From: JAFLCL01 sp039809495
GTDB taxonomy: Bacteria; Myxococcota_A; Polyangia; Polyangiales; Sandaracinaceae
Assembly (NCBI GenBank): GCA_039809495.1
Contig: JBDHVC010000003.1
Coordinates: forward strand, 1 to 64,000
Length of the DNA: 64,000 nucleotides
Direction of reading: 5' to 3'
Part shown: piece after piece, positions 27,118 through 35,949 of the stretch
Position numbering within the stretch: the first letter of the stretch is position 1
How the letters are laid out: each line of letters starts with the position of its first letter
The notes under the pieces: generated by a model
Database searches by the model: none
What the model saw: the letters and a program-made list of their open reading frames with translations, nothing else
Told to the model about the DNA's origin: nothing
Program-made: the position numbers and the translations under genes

Positions 27118-27829
27118 GCGACCCTCCAGAGCGCTTCGACAGGGCCGGCTCACGCGGAGCAGAGACTCGCGCAGCGCTGAACACCTTCCTCCAACGTCCG
27201 AGGATCCTTTCGTCGCGGAGCACGTCGCCCTTTGGACGGCGGGTGCGCGGGGTGAGGTACAGGGTCTCGGCCGGCGGCAACTCCCCGTGGAGCGGCCACT
27301 CTGGCAGCGGAACGCGCAAGCACGACTCGAGCATCGCGATGTGCTCGGGCTCGAGCCCGAACGCGATGGCCTTCTCGGCAACGCGCCTCCGGGTCAACGG
27401 TCGCCCGGGCCTCCCGCCCTCACGGAAAGGCCACCACAGCGTCGTCGTGTCGGGCGGGAGCGCTCGGTCCTGCCGCTCGACTTGCTCGCGCCACTCCAGC
27501 TCAGCGTCGAGTGCCTCGATCAAGCGCGCCGCGCTGTCCGCGTCCGAGAACGCGCAGAGCGCGTTCCGGATCTGAGGGACATTCTTGAGGGCGTCGACGT
27601 ATCGGCGCACGGCTCGGCGGAGCGCGGCGACCTGTTCGCCGCGGGCGCTCCAAGCCTTGCGCTGCGCCTTCCGCTCCGGGTCGGTGGCCACCAGGAGGCT
27701 GACCAACTCTCCGAGCCGCAGCTCCTGTCCGCCGACCGGCTCTCGAAGCGCAGCCCGTACCACCGCGAGGGCTTCGGCAGCGCGTCGCTCGCGTTCGCGA
27801 GCGCTCGGGTACTCGTCGTCCAGCGGCAC
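27110..27829 (-). CDS. Hypothetical basic protein
   Basis: This 239-residue protein has a helical Arg/Glu-rich first half (ARERERRAAEALAVVRAALR; AALRRAVRRYVDALKNVPQI). Its second half contains TTTLWWPFREGGRPGRPLTR and RRVAEKAIAFGLEPEHIAMLE. No enzyme motif is found. It faces away from the gene at 27944, so the 114 bp between them hold divergent promoters. Confidence 0.65.
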   Translation of the reverse strand: MPLDDEYPSARERERRAAEALAVVRAALREPVGGQELRLGELVSLLVATDPERKAQRKAWSARGEQVAALRRAVRRYVDALKNVPQIRNALCAFSDADSAARLIEALDAELEWREQVERQDRALPPDTTTLWWPFREGGRPGRPLTRRRVAEKAIAFGLEPEHIAMLESCLRVPLPEWPLHGELPPAETLYLTPRTRRPKGDVLRDERILGRWRKVFSAARVSAPREPALSKRSGGSRR

Positions 27830-27905
27830 GGGCGGCCCGGAGGATACCGAGGATTCCGCTTGGTTTCCTCCTCAGCGGCTCCTTGCGACGGAGCGATCAC
27901 TCGTC

Positions 27906-27925
27906 GGGCAGCAGTGGTGCTGCCC
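27906..27925. promoter_or_regulatory. Operator-like palindrome upstream of small-gene operon
   Basis: GGGCAGCA-GTGG-TGCTGCCC is a perfect 8-bp inverted repeat with a 4-base centre in the divergent promoter region, 18 bp before the ATG at 27944. Its position suits a repressor operator or an attenuator hairpin. The island's HTH proteins are candidate binders, which is inference. Confidence 0.55.
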
Positions 27926-27943
27926 AGCAGAGGAGAGAGACCC

Positions 27944-28180
27944 ATGCGAGAGACCATCACCGAGCGCGCCCTCATTCGTCGAATCAATCGAGTCCTGAAG
28001 GCGACCAACGAGCAGCTCCGAAGGCCGCGCGCCGCGTGCGTGCGCGAGAGCGTCGGCGACCTCCTCATCTGGAACTGGACCACGAACGCCCCCGGGGAGT
28101 GCTTCGTCGACCCCGTCGACCTCGGGCGCCGGCTCGGCGTTCTCGCCGACCACGAGGCCGTGGTCGAGGTGCCGGCGTGA
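27944..28180 (+). CDS. Small ICE-type hypothetical protein
   Basis: This 78-residue protein begins MRETITERALIRRINRVLKA and ends with a VDLGRRLGVLADHE segment. The pattern is like small conserved proteins found on many integrative elements and plasmids (basic helix RALxRRINR, C-terminal (D/E)LGRxLGVL). GAGGAGAGAGA lies about 5 bp before the ATG, a strong ribosome site. It overlaps the next gene by one base. Confidence 0.75.
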   Translation: MRETITERALIRRINRVLKATNEQLRRPRAACVRESVGDLLIWNWTTNAPGECFVDPVDLGRRLGVLADHEAVVEVPA

Positions 28181-28545
28181 TGCCCGCAGCGCTCACCTGC
28201 GGATGCGCGTGTGGCGTGCCTCTGATCGTCAGGCGCGCGTGGACCATCTCGCTCTTCGCCAACATCGAGGAGGCCGATGAGTGGCGCGGCCCGCTCGTTA
28301 CGACGATCACGCATGCCTCGCGCGGCGAGGTCGTCGGCGAGAAGGTCCGGTGGGGCTCGCTGAGCGAGAGCGTCACGGCGGAGCGCGACCCCAACTTCAT
28401 CGATGACCGGCTAGACACGCCGATCGCTCTCGGTCCCCGACGAGCAATCCTGCCTGAGCTCGCGGTCCTCGATCGCGTGACTCTCGAGTGCCCGGCCTGC
28501 GGCGCATCGCGCGAGGTCTTCGACGAGCGGACGGTGCTGGAATGA
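28180..28545 (+). CDS. Small Cys-rich, probably metal-binding protein
   Basis: This 121-residue protein has an N-terminal CGCACG cluster (about residues 8-12) and a C-terminal CPACGASREVF pair, which could form a zinc site. The middle is beta-rich with no motif. It overlaps both neighbours (TGATG and ATGA), so it belongs to the same co-translated run. Confidence 0.65.
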   Translation: MPAALTCGCACGVPLIVRRAWTISLFANIEEADEWRGPLVTTITHASRGEVVGEKVRWGSLSESVTAERDPNFIDDRLDTPIALGPRRAILPELAVLDRVTLECPACGASREVFDERTVLE

Positions 28546-29327
28546 CAGCACGCGCCTCGAGAACGTCGGCGAGTCGCGCAACGACGTTCGACCCCGAGAA
28601 GGTCGACGTCGCATGCACGTTCATCCGGGAGGAGCTCCAGCGTGCTGGAGGGTCGCTCGAGCGCATCGGCAACCACCTGATCGACACGCTCTGGGGCGGC
28701 GATGTCGGGACGGTGCCCGTGCGTGGTCCGCGCAATCACGCGACGCTGCGCGCCATCGTCGGACGCGCCGACACGATCGCGCTCCCCATCTCGAAGACCG
28801 CGCTGTCGAACGCCATCGGGCTGGCCGTCGTCGTCCGGAAGCTGCCGCCGGACAGCTCGTTCCGAACGCTCCCGCCGAGCCACCAGGTCGAGCTCCTTCC
28901 GCTCCGCGACGTCGAGGTGATCGAGCGGGTCGCCCGTGAGTGCGCCGCGGACCCCGCGCTCACCGTCCGCGAGCTGCGCGCCGCCGTACGGGACATGAAG
29001 CCGACTGGTCGCGGGCGGTCCCCGACCCCGCCGTTCCTCAAGGTGGTCGCCGATCTCGGTCGAGTGCTCGGCCTGGGGCCCGCCTGCAACGTCACGGTGA
29101 CGCCGGAGGAGATTGCGGCGGTCCCCTACGAGGTGTGCCGGGAGGCCGAGCGGAGCCTCGGGATGGTCGGCATCCATCTCGACCGTCTTCGTCGTCTCGT
29201 GGCGAGCGTGCAGCTCCGCCGTTCCGACGTCGGAACGCGGGCGTCGACTCCCCCGGGCTCTGCCCCTGCGGAGGGCACTCCGACGCCCGACGCGCATGAC
29301 GGGGCCTCGAAGCGGAGGACGGCATGA
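28542..29327 (+). CDS. Hypothetical protein, possibly DNA-binding
   Basis: This 261-residue protein, starting at the ATG overlapping the previous stop, has a helical core with VACTFIREELQRAGGSLERI and the segment LPPSHQVELLPLRDVEVIER. The latter reads like the helical part of ParB-type or DUF1016-like proteins (S-H-x4-L-L-P-L-x-D, then TVRELRAAVRDM). A Ser/Pro-rich tail ends it. Assignment to a family is tentative. Overlaps the next gene by 4 bp. Confidence 0.65.
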   Translation: MTARASRTSASRATTFDPEKVDVACTFIREELQRAGGSLERIGNHLIDTLWGGDVGTVPVRGPRNHATLRAIVGRADTIALPISKTALSNAIGLAVVVRKLPPDSSFRTLPPSHQVELLPLRDVEVIERVARECAADPALTVRELRAAVRDMKPTGRGRSPTPPFLKVVADLGRVLGLGPACNVTVTPEEIAAVPYEVCREAERSLGMVGIHLDRLRRLVASVQLRRSDVGTRASTPPGSAPAEGTPTPDAHDGASKRRTA

Positions 29328-30729
29328 GCCGTCGCGACCGACGCCGCCGACCGAGCATCGACGACCTTCTCCGAGGGACGCTTCCTTCGCGCGCAACGGC
29401 TGACGAGCTCGTCGACCTCATCGAGCGGATCAACCCGACCGAACGCGGACTCTCGCCGCGGCTCGAAACGCAGCGGTACCGTCTGAAGGCGCAGCTCCAG
29501 AGCCAGCTCCTCCGCCGGCACTTCCACAGCGTCGCCATCGTCATCGAGGACCACGGCATCCTTGCCCTGGCTCTCCGTGTCTCGGGGCGGTCGGCTGCCC
29601 ATGTGCCGCTCGAGGAGCTCGACGACGACGTACGCGCCGTCGTGCAGCGGGCGATCGACACGGGCGCGCTCGAGGACGCGAACGCGCCGCTCGCGGCCGG
29701 CGGTCGTGGGCGTGCCGCTGGTTCAGTCGGCGCGACGGACAGCGCTGGAGAATCCGAGCCGCCTGGGGACACGCGCGCGCGTCTCGAGGATATGCTCGAG
29801 GTCTGGGACCACGCGCCGATCCTCGCCCTCGCCAGCACGACGCCGCACGTCCGCCTCGCCCAGGCCGTCGTCCACGCGCGGGAGGGCAACATCGAGGAGG
29901 CCTGCAAGCTCGTCGCGGATGTGAGCGGCGCCCGCGCCTCCGAGGTCTGGTCCTACGTGGGCGAGAACGCCCTCGCCAACGCCGACATCGACCGGATGGT
30001 CGAGGCCCGCGACGCGCTCGCTCGTCTCGATCTTGGTGGCGCTGTGCTCGAGCGCCTCGAGGCGGAACTGGAAGTTCGGCGCCGCGACGATCTGGCTCGT
30101 CGAGACAACGAGCTACGCGCCGCACTCGTGACCACGGCCTCGGCCGCCGAACGCGAGGAGCTGGCGCCCGCTCATCTCCGGCGGAACGCTGCGAGCCACC
30201 TCGCGCGCAAGGTGCTCGACGAGGTTCGCGTCCGCCGAGTCTTGGCGCGCCGTGAGCAGCTCTTGGAGCGCGCGGCTGTGAGCGACGCAATGGAGGCCGC
30301 GAGGTTGCTGCGCATGGCGCGAGCGGAAGGTGCCGAGAATCTCGACGCACGCATCCAGAGACTCGAGGCAGAAGCCGAGACGGAGCGGGTGGCGTCGGAG
30401 GCTCGGACGCTCGAGACCGCCTGTGCCGGGAGCGACCGCGCCGGGGCGCTCGCGACGTGGCTCGGGGCATCGCCGAGGCTCGATCACGGGTCGCCCTTCC
30501 GGCAGACATCGAACCGGCGGCCGAGCTCGCGCCGTCCGCCCTCCCGCGGCGGCGCGTCGGCGATGTCGCGCGCGCCTGCATCGCGTGCGTGCTCGCCCGC
30601 GACCTCATCGAGCGAGGCGAGATCGCGTCTGCGCGCCAGACTATCGCCGGCGCCGGGAAGATCGGGCTCGAGCTCGCGTCGAAACACGGACTGGTCAGGC
30701 GCCTCGACGAGCTCGAACGGCTCACCTGA
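29324..30729 (+). CDS. Coiled-coil protein with likely -1 frameshift
   Basis: The first 380 or so residues are convincing: a basic start, DELVDLIERINPTERG, long Arg/Glu/Ala helices and a coiled coil near 30350-30400. After about 30480 the same frame turns to Ser/Arg-rich shadow sequence although it stays open to 30937. The -1 frame instead gives natural sequence (LARDLIERGEIASARQTIAG, LVRRLDELERLT) ending at TGA 30727-30729. One base seems missing near the GGGG run at 30463-30466 or shortly after, through mutation, sequencing error or, less likely, recoding. The intact product would be about 468 residues. No family is recognised. Confidence 0.65.
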
Positions 30730-30783
30730 ACGCACGTCATCGAACAGAACGAGGTTCTCGCTGCCGAGGTCAGCGACGACGCG

Positions 30784-31767
30784 GTGCCGGCCGAACCGTC
30801 GGTACCGCTGGTTCTGCCGAAGGGCCGAATCACGCGACGAAGAGCGCTCGCTCTGCTCGGGTCGATCGAGCCACGGGATGCGGCCGCGCGGCGCTTCGAG
30901 CTCCTCGCCGAACATCAGGCCGCCGTGGTCGAGCTAGCGTCGAAGCTGCCGCGCGGACACGACCGGCTGATCCTGCTCGTCGAACGCGACGATGTGATGG
31001 GCGGGCTCTACTTCGACCGCGCAACGGAGCTGGCCGGGCGGAGCGGCGTTCGCATCTGCGTGACCTCCCGGACGGACTTCGTCATGCGCTTCGAGCACCT
31101 GCTGGCCCTGCATGTTCTCGCTGACCTCCGCGAGCGCATCTATGCGTGCCCTGTGGTCGTCGTTGCGGCCCAGGGCGCACTGGTCGAGAACGCCGCGTCG
31201 CCGGCGTACCCCGCGGATCTCGTGCGAGAGCCATCGCGCAGGGAGGACCGACGCATGTCGTCGAACGCACCGAGCGACTGGCAGGACAACTTCCCTGCCG
31301 AACTGCTCGCGCTCGTGCGCGCGCACCTCGCCGTGCTGCCGCCCATCAGCGACGACGTCGGCGAGATGTCTCACGCGGTCCGAATCTCCGTGGGCGAGCC
31401 GTACTTCCTGGCGGTCCAAGCGGACCCGGAGGAACTGCGGGTTCGGGTGGTGCCGATGAGTGGCGAGGAGATGCTCGAGGACCCGGTCGACTGCGAGCTG
31501 AGGATGAGCGGGACGGAGCTCGCAGTGATCCTCCCCGTGCGCGTGCCGGCCACGCAGCAGCTCATCGCGCTACCCGTGCTGGAGATCTGCGGCATGCGCC
31601 GGCCAGGAGTAGAGCCGAGCGAGGTCCCGTCACTGAGGTTCGGGCCCGAGCCCGTCGACCATCCCGCGAGCGTTCTACCTCGGCCCGCCTCGCGGTCTCT
31701 CGTCATCGAGGCATCCCCCCGCATCGAGCAGCTCTTCGGGCTCGGCAAGAAGGGTGTGAACAACTGA
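30784..31767 (+). CDS. Two-part hypothetical protein with internal ribosome site
   Basis: This 327-residue frame starts at GTG 30784. Part one (about 1-157) is an alpha/beta domain (GHDRLILLVERDDVMGGLYF, SGVRICVTSRTDFVMRFEHL). Part two (from MSSNAPSDWQ) is beta-rich (SHAVRISVGEPYFLAVQADP; TELAVILPVRVPATQQLIA). A GGGAGG ribosome site lies 8 bp before the in-frame ATG at 31255. So the second half could also be made alone, or this is a fusion of two formerly separate genes. No family is recognised. Confidence 0.6.
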   Translation: MPAEPSVPLVLPKGRITRRRALALLGSIEPRDAAARRFELLAEHQAAVVELASKLPRGHDRLILLVERDDVMGGLYFDRATELAGRSGVRICVTSRTDFVMRFEHLLALHVLADLRERIYACPVVVVAAQGALVENAASPAYPADLVREPSRREDRRMSSNAPSDWQDNFPAELLALVRAHLAVLPPISDDVGEMSHAVRISVGEPYFLAVQADPEELRVRVVPMSGEEMLEDPVDCELRMSGTELAVILPVRVPATQQLIALPVLEICGMRRPGVEPSEVPSLRFGPEPVDHPASVLPRPASRSLVIEASPRIEQLFGLGKKGVNN

Positions 31768-31810
31768 TCGTTCCTCCCGCACACGCCCGGCTGTGACATC
31801 GTCGCCGCCG

Positions 31811-32269
31811 ATGGCGACCCCCGACGAAGCAGCCCTCATCGAGAAGCTCCGGCGCATCGAGGCGCTGCACGCGGGCGCCACCACGCCGGGCGAGCGCGAC
31901 GCCGCGGCGAACGCGCGACAGCGGATCCTCGCCCGCCTCGCCGAGCTCGCGGGGTCCGACCCGCCCGTCGAGTACAAGTTCAGCCTCCCCGATCCATGGT
32001 CGCGGCAGGTCTTCAACGCGCTCGCCCGCCGCTACGGCCTCAAGCCGTACCGGCATCGCGGCCAGCACCGACAGAGCGTCATGCTCCGGGTGTCGAAGAG
32101 GTTCGTCGACCAGACGCTGTGGCCGGAGTACACGCAGATCTCCGCCGAGCTCCGCGGCTACCTCCAGAACGTCACGACCCGCGTCATTCGCGAGGTGCTC
32201 GACGCGAGCGACAGCGAGGCCGACGAGGTCGCCGGCAGCATCGGGCCCGGCGGCACGGAGAAGGAGTAG
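31811..32269 (+). CDS. DUF2786-like protein
   Basis: This 152-residue protein (an in-frame GTG at 31793 adds 6) has an N-terminal helical segment LIEKLRRIEALHAGATTPGE with RDAAANARQRILARL, the pattern of DUF2786. A basic C-terminal domain follows (YRHRGQHRQSVMLRVSKRFV ... ELRGYLQNVTTRVIREVL). DUF2786 proteins are common on phages and mobile elements; the function is unknown. It ends 3 bp before the next gene. Confidence 0.75.
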   Translation: MATPDEAALIEKLRRIEALHAGATTPGERDAAANARQRILARLAELAGSDPPVEYKFSLPDPWSRQVFNALARRYGLKPYRHRGQHRQSVMLRVSKRFVDQTLWPEYTQISAELRGYLQNVTTRVIREVLDASDSEADEVAGSIGPGGTEKE

Positions 32270-32272
32270 GCC

Positions 32273-32659
32273 GTGGCGGCGAGCGACTTCGAGGGGAGCT
32301 GGAAGATCACGAAGATGGAGCTCTGGGACCAGGACGCCGTGGACCTCGTCGTCCCCGGGTTCGTCCGGTTCGATGGCGAGACCGGCGAGCTCCAGTTCAT
32401 CTGCGTGCGCGGCGACCTCTCGTGCATCTACTCGACGAAGCGCGGCAAGCCCCACGTGCAGTGGGCGTGGGTCGGGCAGGACGAGTTCGACCCGTGCTCC
32501 GGCTCCGGCCGTGCGCGCATCGACGCGAAGGGCAAGCTCGTCGGGTTCATCCAGATCCGTCAGGGCGACGGCTCGGCGTTCGAGGCGAGCCGGTCGGCAA
32601 CGCCGCTCGCGGGGTACGACCCCGGCCCGAAGTGGGGCCGTCGTAGGACATGGCGCTGA
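32273..32659 (+). CDS. Conserved hypothetical beta-barrel-like protein
   Basis: This 128-residue protein from GTG 32273 has the pattern of a widespread small hypothetical family: an FEGSWKITKMELWDQDAVDL start, GFVRFDGETGELQF, then a WAWVGQDEFDPCSGSGRARI block and a Phe/Gly C-terminus. The fold is probably a small beta barrel. Its role is unknown. It is often seen beside mobile or defence genes, which fits here. Confidence 0.75.
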   Translation: MAASDFEGSWKITKMELWDQDAVDLVVPGFVRFDGETGELQFICVRGDLSCIYSTKRGKPHVQWAWVGQDEFDPCSGSGRARIDAKGKLVGFIQIRQGDGSAFEASRSATPLAGYDPGPKWGRRRTWR

Positions 32660-32704
32660 CGCAACGCCGCACGTCCGCCCCAGGAGATGTAGCCTCGCCC
32701 GAGC

Positions 32705-33193
32705 ATGACGAGCGCACCAACCATCACGATCCCCGACGCGGTCGCGAAGCTCCTGGCGATCGTGGAGGAGCTGCGACGCGCGCACCCGGTGAAGCGGTTC
32801 ACGCTCGACGGGCGCCTGGTCGGCGACATCGGCGAGGTCCTCGTCGCGAGCGCGTACGACGTGACGCTGCACGAGAAGGTCGAGCACCACCACGACGCGA
32901 TCGACGGTCAGGGGCGTCGCGTGCAGATCAAGGCAACGATGCAGAGCGCGCTGACGTTCCCGGCCAGCCACACGCCCGACTACTACATCGGGATCAAGAT
33001 CGAGCGCGACGGGACGTTCACCGAGATCTTCAACGGCCGCGGCGAGCTCGCTCGCGAGGCCATCGCGAACCGCGCACACCCGAGGACGAACCTGCACTCG
33101 GTGGGCCTTCGCGCCCTCGAGCGGCTCTCGCTGCGAGTGCCACCTGAGGACCGGATCCGCCGGAGGGACGTCACCGCGACGCCTCTGGGCTGA
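32705..33193 (+). CDS. DUF6998-like nuclease-fold protein
   Basis: This 162-residue protein contains FTLDGRLVGDIGEVLVASAY followed by HHDAIDGQGRRVQIKATMQS. The D...QIK pattern matches the DUF6998 type of restriction-endonuclease-like (PD-(D/E)XK) proteins, with Asp and Lys as candidate catalytic residues. The length fits. Possibly a small DNA-cleaving or DNA-sensing protein of the island. Confidence 0.75.
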   Translation: MTSAPTITIPDAVAKLLAIVEELRRAHPVKRFTLDGRLVGDIGEVLVASAYDVTLHEKVEHHHDAIDGQGRRVQIKATMQSALTFPASHTPDYYIGIKIERDGTFTEIFNGRGELAREAIANRAHPRTNLHSVGLRALERLSLRVPPEDRIRRRDVTATPLG

Positions 33194-33254
33194 GCTGCCG
33201 ATCGGTCGACACCGGCTCCAGGCCGAGCGCGTCTCCGTGTAACGTTCGCCCGCG

Positions 33255-34187
33255 CTATGGCGCGTCGCTCGCAAGCGCGCGCGGCGCCCTGCGCCGCTCG
33301 ATGCGGTACCGCGGCCGCTCGGCCGGCGCGCACCGCTCGAGCACGTGCTTCCACCCGTTCCGCATCGGCGCGGCCTCGCTGACGATCTCCTCGACCTTCG
33401 CCACGTCGACCGCTGACTTCGGATACGGGCGCCGCTCACGGAGCCGCGCGGCCAGCTCCTCGCGCTCGACGCTGGACCGCCCGGCGGCGATGGTCGCGAA
33501 CGCCTCGCACGAGTAGGCGAACGTCTCGCGCTCGCGGAACTCGAGCTCGACCAGGCGCTCGCGGGAGCGCATCGGCCGGAGACCGACGGTCTCGAGCCGC
33601 GCGTCGTGCAGGACGTGAGCGCACTCGTGGAGGAGGAAGTCGACGAAGGGCTCGCGCTGCTCGAAGTATTGCGGCGTGACGTAGCTCTTGAAGTTCTCGG
33701 AGAAGCCGACGGCGGCGCGCCTTCCGTCGCCGAGGACCTCGGCGTCGAGGCTGAGCAGGTAGAGGTTCACGACGTCCCATCGGGTCGAGAGGAACCCCGA
33801 CGCCCGCACGATCGGCTCGACGGTGTCGTCGGTGACGATGACGGCCGAGCGTTCGAGGAGCTGCAAGATCGGCTCGTGCTCGGCCCGCGCGAAGAGCCCG
33901 CGGACCATCGGCTCGACCTTCGAGCGCGTGTACGCCGTCATGTCCTCGGGGACCTGGACACGCTCCCGCCAGCTCTTGCCCGCAGCGCGCTTCCAGAGCT
34001 CGGCCACGAGCGCGTCGGTCAGTTCGTCCTCGGCCCGCTCGGCGCGCTCCATGAACCTCGAGCCTGGCCACGCCGGATAGAGCGGGTCGGTGTGCCCGGT
34101 GCGGAGGAACTCGGCGACGGCATCGCCGACTCTCGTCGTCGACCCCACGGCTCGCTTCGTCGAGGTCACGAGGGCCTTCCGGGTCAC
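33255..34187 (-). CDS. Zincin-like metallopeptidase domain protein
   Basis: This 310-residue protein starts at GTG 34187. It has a zinc motif HECAH in VDFLLHECAHVLHDA (about residue 188) and a downstream Glu in RETFAYSCEAFATIAAG (about 222-238) that could be the third ligand. The HExxH arrangement predicts a peptidase; no signal peptide is seen, so it should act in the cytosol. Cytosolic HExxH proteins on mobile elements can be repressor-cleaving (ImmA-like), but no HTH repressor partner is adjacent, so that reading is open. Confidence 0.75.
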   Translation of the reverse strand: MTRKALVTSTKRAVGSTTRVGDAVAEFLRTGHTDPLYPAWPGSRFMERAERAEDELTDALVAELWKRAAGKSWRERVQVPEDMTAYTRSKVEPMVRGLFARAEHEPILQLLERSAVIVTDDTVEPIVRASGFLSTRWDVVNLYLLSLDAEVLGDGRRAAVGFSENFKSYVTPQYFEQREPFVDFLLHECAHVLHDARLETVGLRPMRSRERLVELEFRERETFAYSCEAFATIAAGRSSVEREELAARLRERRPYPKSAVDVAKVEEIVSEAAPMRNGWKHVLERCAPAERPRYRIERRRAPRALASDAP

Positions 34188-34502
34188 GCCGACGATGATG
34201 CCACGCGGCTCAGTGGTCCGCGGCGGTCAACGCGAGGGTGGTCCACCGAGCGTCGATCGCCCCCGCGGTCGCCGCGCGTCGTCGGCGACGTGCTCGGCAA
34301 GTACCACCCGCACCGCAGATGTTGCTCGCCGACGACCAGGGCAACTTCGGGGGAATCTCGCGTGATCCTCGGTGGCTGCGCGCCGGTCCCGGAAGCCACG
34401 CCACCAGATCATTGCGAAATCGGGGAACCGCGGCGACGAGGGCGATCTGGGGGTGATCGGCGAGTGTCGCGGCGCGCGCACCAGCGCGTGAAAGGACCCT
34501 CG
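34188..34502. other. Gene-free divergent promoter region with inverted repeat
   Basis: This 315-bp stretch between divergent genes contains no frame I can support. It does hold a perfect 11-bp inverted repeat, GTCGTCGGCGA (34278-34288) and TCGCCGACGAC (34326-34336), with a 37-bp centre. It could be an operator pair or the base of a structured leader. Confidence 0.5.
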
Positions 34503-35348
34503 ATGCATCGAACACCCGAGAGACCCAGAAGACCGCTCGCTCAGCTCGCCGCACTCCAGCCGCGCAGCCGTGACCGAAAGCTCGTGCCCGTGAAGTTCAT
34601 CGACCGTGGGCCTGGGCGCCCGGAGCCCGTCGCGACAGGCCCGCACGCGGCGAGCACGTACCTCCCCATCGATGCCACCTGCCCAACGACGTGCGTGTTC
34701 TTCGCGGGCGGCTGCTACGCGCGCGCCGGCGCCGCGCGCTCGCTCGTCAACGCGCTCGACCTCGCCGCGGCTGGCGTGTCGGCGCGCGAGGTGATCGATG
34801 CCGAGGTCGCACTCATCGATGGCGCCTTCCGCGGCGGGCGCGTTCCTCAGGATGGCGGGCGTGACGGCCGGCGCGGCCGAGACCTGAGGCTGCACGTCGG
34901 GGACGCACGCGATGCGCGAGCTCTCGCCTCCGCGGCCCGGCGCTGGGCAAGCCGAGGAGGCGGCGTGGCGTGGACTTACACACACCGGTGGCGGTCGATC
35001 CCGCGCAGCGCGTGGGGCGCGATCGGCGTGCTCGCGAGCGTCGAGGAGCCCGGCGACGTCGCGCTGGCGAAGGCGCGTGGCTACGACGTCGCGCTGGTCG
35101 TCCCCGAGTTCACTCGGTCGAGCAGCTACCTCGACGGCGGGGTAACGATCATCCCGTGTCCCGCGCAGACTCGGAACGCAACCTGCGTCCAGTGCCGGCT
35201 CTGCCTCGACGTCCGGCACGCGAGCGACGCGGTGATCGGCTTCGCCGCACACGGACCAGCGGCGGCGTCGGCCAAGCGCCGCCTGAGGGTGCTCAACCAG
35301 GTGCCGGAACGGCCGATGGCGGCCCGAGCGCGTTCGGAGGCCGCGTGA
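34503..35348 (+). CDS. Phage-type Cys-rich protein (DUF7227-like)
   Basis: This 281-residue protein has a conserved N-terminal half: KLVPVKFIDRGPGRPEPVA, then CPTTCVFFAGGCYA (about residues 60-73), an Arg-rich RVPQDGGRDGRRGRDLRLHV region and AWTYTHRWRSIPR. Toward the C-terminus come CPAQTRNATCVQCRLCLD cysteines. This two-cluster Cys layout is known from phage and mobile-element proteins (DUF7227-like, Fe-S or zinc binding suspected). Function is unknown. It overlaps the next gene by one base. Confidence 0.75.
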   Translation: MHRTPERPRRPLAQLAALQPRSRDRKLVPVKFIDRGPGRPEPVATGPHAASTYLPIDATCPTTCVFFAGGCYARAGAARSLVNALDLAAAGVSAREVIDAEVALIDGAFRGGRVPQDGGRDGRRGRDLRLHVGDARDARALASAARRWASRGGGVAWTYTHRWRSIPRSAWGAIGVLASVEEPGDVALAKARGYDVALVVPEFTRSSSYLDGGVTIIPCPAQTRNATCVQCRLCLDVRHASDAVIGFAAHGPAAASAKRRLRVLNQVPERPMAARARSEAA

Positions 35349-35854
35349 TGAGCCGCCCCATCCTTCCGTTCGGGAAGTACAAGAGCCTGCCGCTCACGGT
35401 CGTGGTTCTGCGCGATCCCGACTGGGTGTTCTGGGCGGTCGAGAAGGGCCTCCTCGACTCCGTCCGGGGCGCCGCCGAGATCGTCCTCAGGGCCCAGCAC
35501 ATCCGGATCCCGGACGGCCCTAGCGGGCCGCGTGTGGCCGACTACATCCTCAACCACAGCGGTCTGCTCGACAGGGTCGAGGTGGACTACCCCGCGAACA
35601 TGATCCGCGACGAAGATCGCGACGTCGTCCGGCAGCCCGTTCTCGATCTGTCATTCGCGCGTGCCATGGCCGGCGGGAAGGACAAGACCGGGGCGCGGGC
35701 TGTGCTCGGCGCCGTTCGCAGGTACGTCTTCCGCCGACGCGGCTGGGGGACGATCACGGCCGAACGGGCCGCGGAGTTCTTCGCAGACGAGAGCAACTTC
35801 CTGCTGGCCGGAACGGCGACGGGCGACGGGCGCGAGGAGGGCGAGGACGAGTAG
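35348..35854 (+). CDS. DUF3820-like protein with exonuclease-X-type tail domain
   Basis: This 168-residue protein starts PILPFGKYKSLPLTVVVLRD followed by WVFWAVEKGLL. This is the FGKYKG...LP..W pattern of the DUF3820/exodeoxyribonuclease X C-terminal-like domain, a small DNA-enzyme accessory fold. The remainder is helical and basic (ARAVLGAVRRYVFRRRGWGT). It is translated with the Cys-rich protein before it. Confidence 0.7.
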   Translation: MSRPILPFGKYKSLPLTVVVLRDPDWVFWAVEKGLLDSVRGAAEIVLRAQHIRIPDGPSGPRVADYILNHSGLLDRVEVDYPANMIRDEDRDVVRQPVLDLSFARAMAGGKDKTGARAVLGAVRRYVFRRRGWGTITAERAAEFFADESNFLLAGTATGDGREEGEDE

Positions 35855-35949
35855 GCCGCCGAGCGCGGCGCCGCCCCTCCACATCGGCGGCGCCGCGACC
35901 GGGGTCCTCCAGCGGCTGCGTCCTCGGGAGAGGAGTAGCCTTCGCCACC

